Shown here: positions 4,472 through 8,329 of the stretch, in pieces
How positions within the stretch are numbered: the stretch's first letter is position 1
How the letters are laid out: every line of letters starts with the position of its first letter
Made by a program: the position numbers and the translations under genes
The notes under the pieces: model-generated
The model's database searches: none
What the model was told of the DNA's origin: nothing
Seen by the model: the letters and a program-made list of their open reading frames with translations, nothing else
DNA from: Bdellovibrionales bacterium
GTDB taxonomy: Bacteria > Myxococcota > XYA12-FULL-58-9 > SYDY01
DNA length: 8,329 bases
Reading direction: 5' to 3'
Assembly (NCBI GenBank): GCA_005801425.1
Contig: SYDY01000048.1
Span: forward strand, 1-8,329

Positions 4472-7400
4472 ATGTGGAAATCGAGATCAGTTCTGGTCGC
4501 GGCACTTCTTCCCTTCATATTTTGCGCATGCGATGGAAACGGGCGGCCTGCTGATTTTCAGCAAGGCGGCTTTCTCGAAGGGGCAGTCATCAAAGGCCCC
4601 GTTGCCCATGCAACAGTTCAGCTTAAAACCATCGACGGTAAAACCCTACTGAGCACAACCGAAACCGATGAAACCGGTGCCTTCAAATTACCACTGGCAA
4701 GCGCAAGCGGTGATTTTCGTGTTTGCGCTTCCAATGGTTCATTTACGGATGAAGCAAGCCGTGTACGTGTTTCGCTGCGTGACGAAACGTTGTGTTCCGT
4801 TGTCAGCGATATTCGTCCAGGCCAGTCACGACGCGGGTTTCCCATCACACCCTTCACCGATTGGACCATTGCACGCATGGACGCCCGCGTTCGATTGCAT
4901 AATGAATCCTTCCGACAAGCCTACGATGCCGCACGTCGCGATGTGGGCGAACTTTTGGGTTGCGCGCGCTATGGCACCGATATTCTCGATGCCGTTCCAA
5001 AAATTGATCTTGTGCACGACACCCCTGCCCCATCCGAGGCGTTGCGTCCTGATATTATCGCCGGGATTTTACTCCATGGTTTGAGCCATCAAGCACTGGC
5101 CATTGCACAGGGGTCCCATCTCACACCAGGTGCTGACATTCACAGTTTGGCACTTGCCCAAGCCATTTCACGCGATATCCGATCGGATGGTCTTGCAGAC
5201 GGAAAAGCAGGCAACGAACCCATTATACTGGGTAATGTTGCGCTTTCATCAAACACCTTACGCGGTGCGGATCTTGGACTTGCCCAAGGCATTCGTTCTT
5301 TCATTCGCGAAGAAGGCACACAACTCGCCATTGCTGAAAGCGATTTGGCATCACTCACCACATGCCTTGCCACATCCCATGGCGCATTGTTTGGTGGAAA
5401 TTCTGGCAATATATTGGATACGCAAGGCCCGCGCATCACACTTGCTGTTCCAAATACAGAACACGGAATTTCGGGGGCATTCACACTCACTGTTCATGCT
5501 GAAGACATTGCCGGTGTTGCGCAAATCAAAGGCGATGGCCTCGGCAATGCATTTCGTGGCTTATCCTACGAACCTTCCGACATGCCTCAAGTGGCGATGT
5601 GGACCGTACCCATCGAAACCAATACCATGGCTGACGCAGTTTATGATCTCGTAATTTCTGCCAAAGATCGCCTCGGCAATGCATCACAAATTCACAAATC
5701 GATTATTGTGAACAATCAAGCCCCGCGTATCACAACCATCGATCCCGCTGTGCAATCGTTTGTGTCTGGCCCCATTCGCATCGCAGCAGAAGCACAAGAT
5801 CAGCATGGCATTTCCAATTTCACCATTGAGAAGCCCGAAGGCCTTGTGGACATCAATCCATTGCCCAACCAGGTGGACGCCGCGTGGGAAACCACCGATG
5901 CCCCCGAAGGCCCTTTCGTCATCACGTTGAAAGCCGAAGATACCCAAGGACAAATCAGCATTCATGAATTGCCTATCGAAATCGATAATCTGAAACCAAG
6001 CACATGGTCAGGCCAAGCATTGCTTGAAACGCCCATCACCCACGGTCTGATCCAAGCCTGGAGCTTGGATGGAACAAGTCGCAAAAATATCATCGGCGCA
6101 AGCACTTCGGAAAACGGGTCATTTACGATCCAAGTGTCCGATATCTATTCAGGCCCCACACTGCTTACCATTTCAGGCACAACCACCAGCTTCAAAAGTG
6201 CAGCGACGGGACGCGATGTGATGTTTCGACCTGCGGATGAATTGAGCTTGTTGATTCATCATGTGCCAAGCAGCAACGGTCAAAAAATCGACCATTTATC
6301 CATCAATGCATGGACCACACTTGCAACCGAACTTGCACTTTCATTGCGACGCAATGGATTGGGTTGGTCAACCGCCATCACACGCGCGCACGATCTCATG
6401 GGCTCTCATTTGCGCCGAGGCGATGGTCAAAACACCACGGATATTCCTATTGATATTCGATTTACGTCAGGCATCAATCTTCTCACCCCTGATCCCATCG
6501 GCACCGAAGATGAAGTGAGCATGACATTTTCCCACGTAGGCCTTTCACGTCTTGCGGCCGAAGCATCGCTGATTGCTGGGCGCGGCAATGCAGGAAAGAA
6601 TACCATGCATCTATTGGAGGCATTGCGCGTGGATTTGGAAGACAATCGTTTCGACGGCCTTGATCATCTCGCGCACGCCATCGACATCACCGATATGGCG
6701 AAGCTCAGCGTTGAAACGCTACGGAGCGATCTTGCCGCCGAAGTGCTTAAATGGCTCAATCGACAGCCTTTATCGGATACCACCTCAGGTATCGCACCAC
6801 CCTCTTGGGTTCGCGTGCCTAATTTTGCACGACCTGGCGGATTTCTCCACGACATCAACAGCGACACATCAGAACTCTTTGGACGCGCCGAACCCAAGCC
6901 TTTTGATACCGAAGGCCCCAAAATCGCATTTGCAGGCATTCCAACCGACGGTTTTGTGCGCGGTGATTTTCCACTTTCTGTTTTGGCAACAGATAACGCA
7001 GGCGTGATCTCCGTGGATATTTTAATTGCAGGATATCCCCACGCCGTTCATCCCGAAGATGACATGGAAAATATCGCCGATTACGAACGTGCAATCATCG
7101 ACACCACACAGGTTACCGATGGCGAACACAGCGTGGTGGTAAAGGCTACCGATGCCTTTAACAACACAAGCGAATCGCATTTCAATATTCAAGTAGACAA
7201 TACACCACCTACCATCATTCCCGTGGGATTGTCCGAATTCGTACACACACGAAGCTTCCCTATCATCGCAAACATTAACGATGGAGATCATGGAAGTGGC
7301 GTAAGTTCGTTTAAGATCCTACACCTTGGAAGAGTCATTTCCACCGGTACTTTAAACGGAAGCATTGCCTCCGCATCGGTCAGCATGAATGCCTGCGAGC

Positions 7401-8329
7401 CCATGGTACTGCATCTTGTTGCCGAAGATCGCCTAGGCAATCGTTCTGAACTCGTAAAGCAAGTGACGTGCGATGATCAGCCGCCAGAAATGGTTATTCT
7501 GGGTGTCACCAATGGAACCAGCCTACCACGAACCATAGGAAGCCAATTCGGAAATGAAGCCGCAATGGCCCCTGCTTCCCTGCCTACGATGTCATTCACG
7601 CTCGCAGATCTTTACGGATCCGGTCGGAGTCCCGTTATTGCCATTAGACCACAAAACATCACAAGAGAATCTTTAGCATCCGCAGAATTTAGATTTCCTA
7701 GCGAAGGATTTTTTGCATCATGGCATTCCATGCAACAGGCCGATGATGGTGCATGGTGGGTTCCACTATCCATGGAAGATATCATTTCCCGTGGGCAAGA
7801 GATTCAAAATGTTGTTTCAATCGAATTGCGCGGATCTGATCGTGCAGGCAACAGCGTAAGTCAAAGGTACGTTTTTCGGGTTAATTTTAAAAACCCCGTG
7901 TTACGACTCGACAATTGCAAAGTTCATGACGAACTGTATGCGCGCAATTTCAATGATGGTTCATTGCAAAGCCTCTTTCAAGCGTGGCTACGACCCAAAG
8001 TTGGACGATGTGATATCACCTTTGATGCGGGCTACGCAGACAACAATCTTGCACGCAATTTTGCAATCCGCGTGAAGCCCACAACCCTACAACCTGCCGA
8101 TGTGTGGATTGAAGGCGTTACCGAGTGGGGCGAAGTCATTGACGTATTTTCCTACCGCACGCCCATTCGTGCAGAAGCGTGCAGCCGTAGTCCTTTTGAG
8201 GGTCAATGTCCCGACGGCAATACCGGTTATCAAATAGGGAAAGTGCAATCATGCGGGCCTGTACAGGTCGGGGTATTTGATTCTAATTATTGTTTGAGTG
8301 GTGTTGTCCCCGAAGCGCGCCAATGGGAA
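4472..8329 (+). CDS. Very large modular Ig-like lipoprotein, incomplete at the 3' end
   Basis: The frame stays open for 1286 codons to the last base, so the C-terminus is missing. Residues 1-20 form a lipoprotein signal: MWKSR, a hydrophobic core, then FCAC with the lipidated Cys at 20 (residue -3 is Phe, less usual than Leu). Asp follows the Cys; in E. coli that retains lipoproteins in the inner membrane, but the rule may not hold here. Domains in order: a carboxypeptidase-regulatory-like beta module (about 37-105) with a helical module (about 125-295); two Ig-like repeats (about 319-416 and 417-506); a second beta module (about 514-585) with a helical module (about 609-765); three further Ig-like repeats (about 812-910, 911-1000, 1001-1140); then a region with six cysteines (1149-1274). 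The Ig units start with patterns such as DTxGPxI and end with D(R)xGN motifs. No enzyme motif is visible; a structural, adhesive or surface role is likely. It has its own promoter. Confidence 0.9.
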   Translation, partial: MWKSRSVLVAALLPFIFCACDGNGRPADFQQGGFLEGAVIKGPVAHATVQLKTIDGKTLLSTTETDETGAFKLPLASASGDFRVCASNGSFTDEASRVRVSLRDETLCSVVSDIRPGQSRRGFPITPFTDWTIARMDARVRLHNESFRQAYDAARRDVGELLGCARYGTDILDAVPKIDLVHDTPAPSEALRPDIIAGILLHGLSHQALAIAQGSHLTPGADIHSLALAQAISRDIRSDGLADGKAGNEPIILGNVALSSNTLRGADLGLAQGIRSFIREEGTQLAIAESDLASLTTCLATSHGALFGGNSGNILDTQGPRITLAVPNTEHGISGAFTLTVHAEDIAGVAQIKGDGLGNAFRGLSYEPSDMPQVAMWTVPIETNTMADAVYDLVISAKDRLGNASQIHKSIIVNNQAPRITTIDPAVQSFVSGPIRIAAEAQDQHGISNFTIEKPEGLVDINPLPNQVDAAWETTDAPEGPFVITLKAEDTQGQISIHELPIEIDNLKPSTWSGQALLETPITHGLIQAWSLDGTSRKNIIGASTSENGSFTIQVSDIYSGPTLLTISGTTTSFKSAATGRDVMFRPADELSLLIHHVPSSNGQKIDHLSINAWTTLATELALSLRRNGLGWSTAITRAHDLMGSHLRRGDGQNTTDIPIDIRFTSGINLLTPDPIGTEDEVSMTFSHVGLSRLAAEASLIAGRGNAGKNTMHLLEALRVDLEDNRFDGLDHLAHAIDITDMAKLSVETLRSDLAAEVLKWLNRQPLSDTTSGIAPPSWVRVPNFARPGGFLHDINSDTSELFGRAEPKPFDTEGPKIAFAGIPTDGFVRGDFPLSVLATDNAGVISVDILIAGYPHAVHPEDDMENIADYERAIIDTTQVTDGEHSVVVKATDAFNNTSESHFNIQVDNTPPTIIPVGLSEFVHTRSFPIIANINDGDHGSGVSSFKILHLGRVISTGTLNGSIASASVSMNACEPMVLHLVAEDRLGNRSELVKQVTCDDQPPEMVILGVTNGTSLPRTIGSQFGNEAAMAPASLPTMSFTLADLYGSGRSPVIAIRPQNITRESLASAEFRFPSEGFFASWHSMQQADDGAWWVPLSMEDIISRGQEIQNVVSIELRGSDRAGNSVSQRYVFRVNFKNPVLRLDNCKVHDELYARNFNDGSLQSLFQAWLRPKVGRCDITFDAGYADNNLARNFAIRVKPTTLQPADVWIEGVTEWGEVIDVFSYRTPIRAEACSRSPFEGQCPDGNTGYQIGKVQSCGPVQVGVFDSNYCLSGVVPEARQWE
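4571..5356 (+). repeat. Lipoprotein internal module, copy A
   Basis: This covers residues about 34-295 of the lipoprotein: a small beta domain (GAVIKGPVAHATVQ, then a DG turn and TGAFKLPL) followed by a helical domain with ITPFTDWTIAR, SDGLADG and LSSNTLRGADL. It is matched by copy B in order and spacing of motifs. The duplication shows at protein level only and is old, since the DNA is not obviously similar. Confidence 0.55.
6002..6766 (+). repeat. Lipoprotein internal module, copy B
   Basis: This covers residues about 511-765. It has SGQALLETPITHGLIQ, a DG turn and NGSFTIQV, then a helical domain with LSINAWTTLATEL, DNRFDGL and LSVETLRSDL. Each motif lines up with one in copy A, notably LSxxTLRxxDL-type and DGL segments near the end. 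Confidence 0.55.

Noticed and set aside
4243-4518. Minus-strand frame of 91 codons across the gap between brnA and the lipoprotein gene.
   Set aside because: It runs through the terminator, the predicted promoter and the lipoprotein start, matches no family I recognise, and its second half has no clear ribosome site. An undetected small gene of 61 codons starting at 4428 cannot be fully excluded.
5103-5654. A 183-codon + strand frame inside the lipoprotein gene.
   Set aside because: The lipoprotein frame is open throughout with a clear signal peptide and domain repeats; this frame has low-complexity shadow composition and no ribosome site.

Overview
The window is about 50% GC and every supported gene lies on the + strand. 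It reads as part of a Gram-negative genome with an outer membrane, because it encodes a predicted periplasmic protein, a predicted outer-membrane beta-barrel and a very large Ig-like lipoprotein. A Ser/Thr kinase with a periplasmic tail, myxobacterial-like neighbours and modular Ig-type lipoproteins suggest Myxococcota or a related former deltaproteobacterial group (for example Bradymonadia). That assignment is inferred from gene content only.

Region 1 (1-3632) is a tightly coupled operon: a partial gene (1-252), a secreted two-domain beta protein (249-1106), a membrane Ser/Thr kinase (1090-3054) and a small beta-barrel-like outer-membrane protein (3051-3632). Neighbouring genes overlap by 4, 17 and 4 bases. 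The kinase has an intact N-terminal kinase domain, one membrane helix, a proline-rich periplasmic stretch and a C-terminal domain resembling the VirB10/TrbI/TraM family of type IV secretion systems. The upstream secreted protein resembles VirB9/TraN in layout and C-terminal pattern, and the partial protein ends in a VirB8/TraK-like way. My reading is a VirB8-VirB9-VirB10-like trans-envelope set in which the short cytoplasmic tail of VirB10 has been replaced by a protein kinase. The kinase and topology are clear; the VirB relationships are pattern-based and need profile searches.

Region 2 (3633-4260) is a compact type II toxin-antitoxin cassette: a promoter overlapping TATACAT direct repeats, brnT, an overlapping brnA with a strong Shine-Dalgarno, and a good intrinsic terminator.

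Region 3 (4261-8329) has its own predicted promoter (TTGAAC-N17-TATAGA) flanked by two TACATGTA palindromes, one of them containing the same TATACAT heptamer seen at brnT. It drives a lipoprotein gene of at least 1286 codons that runs off the window. The protein alternates two copies of a duplicated module (carboxypeptidase-regulatory-like beta fold plus helical domain) with Ig-like repeats. The shared heptamer raises the possibility that BrnA also controls the lipoprotein.

I see no RNA genes, insertion sequences, CRISPR arrays or replication origins. No stretch longer than 300 bases lacks a gene.
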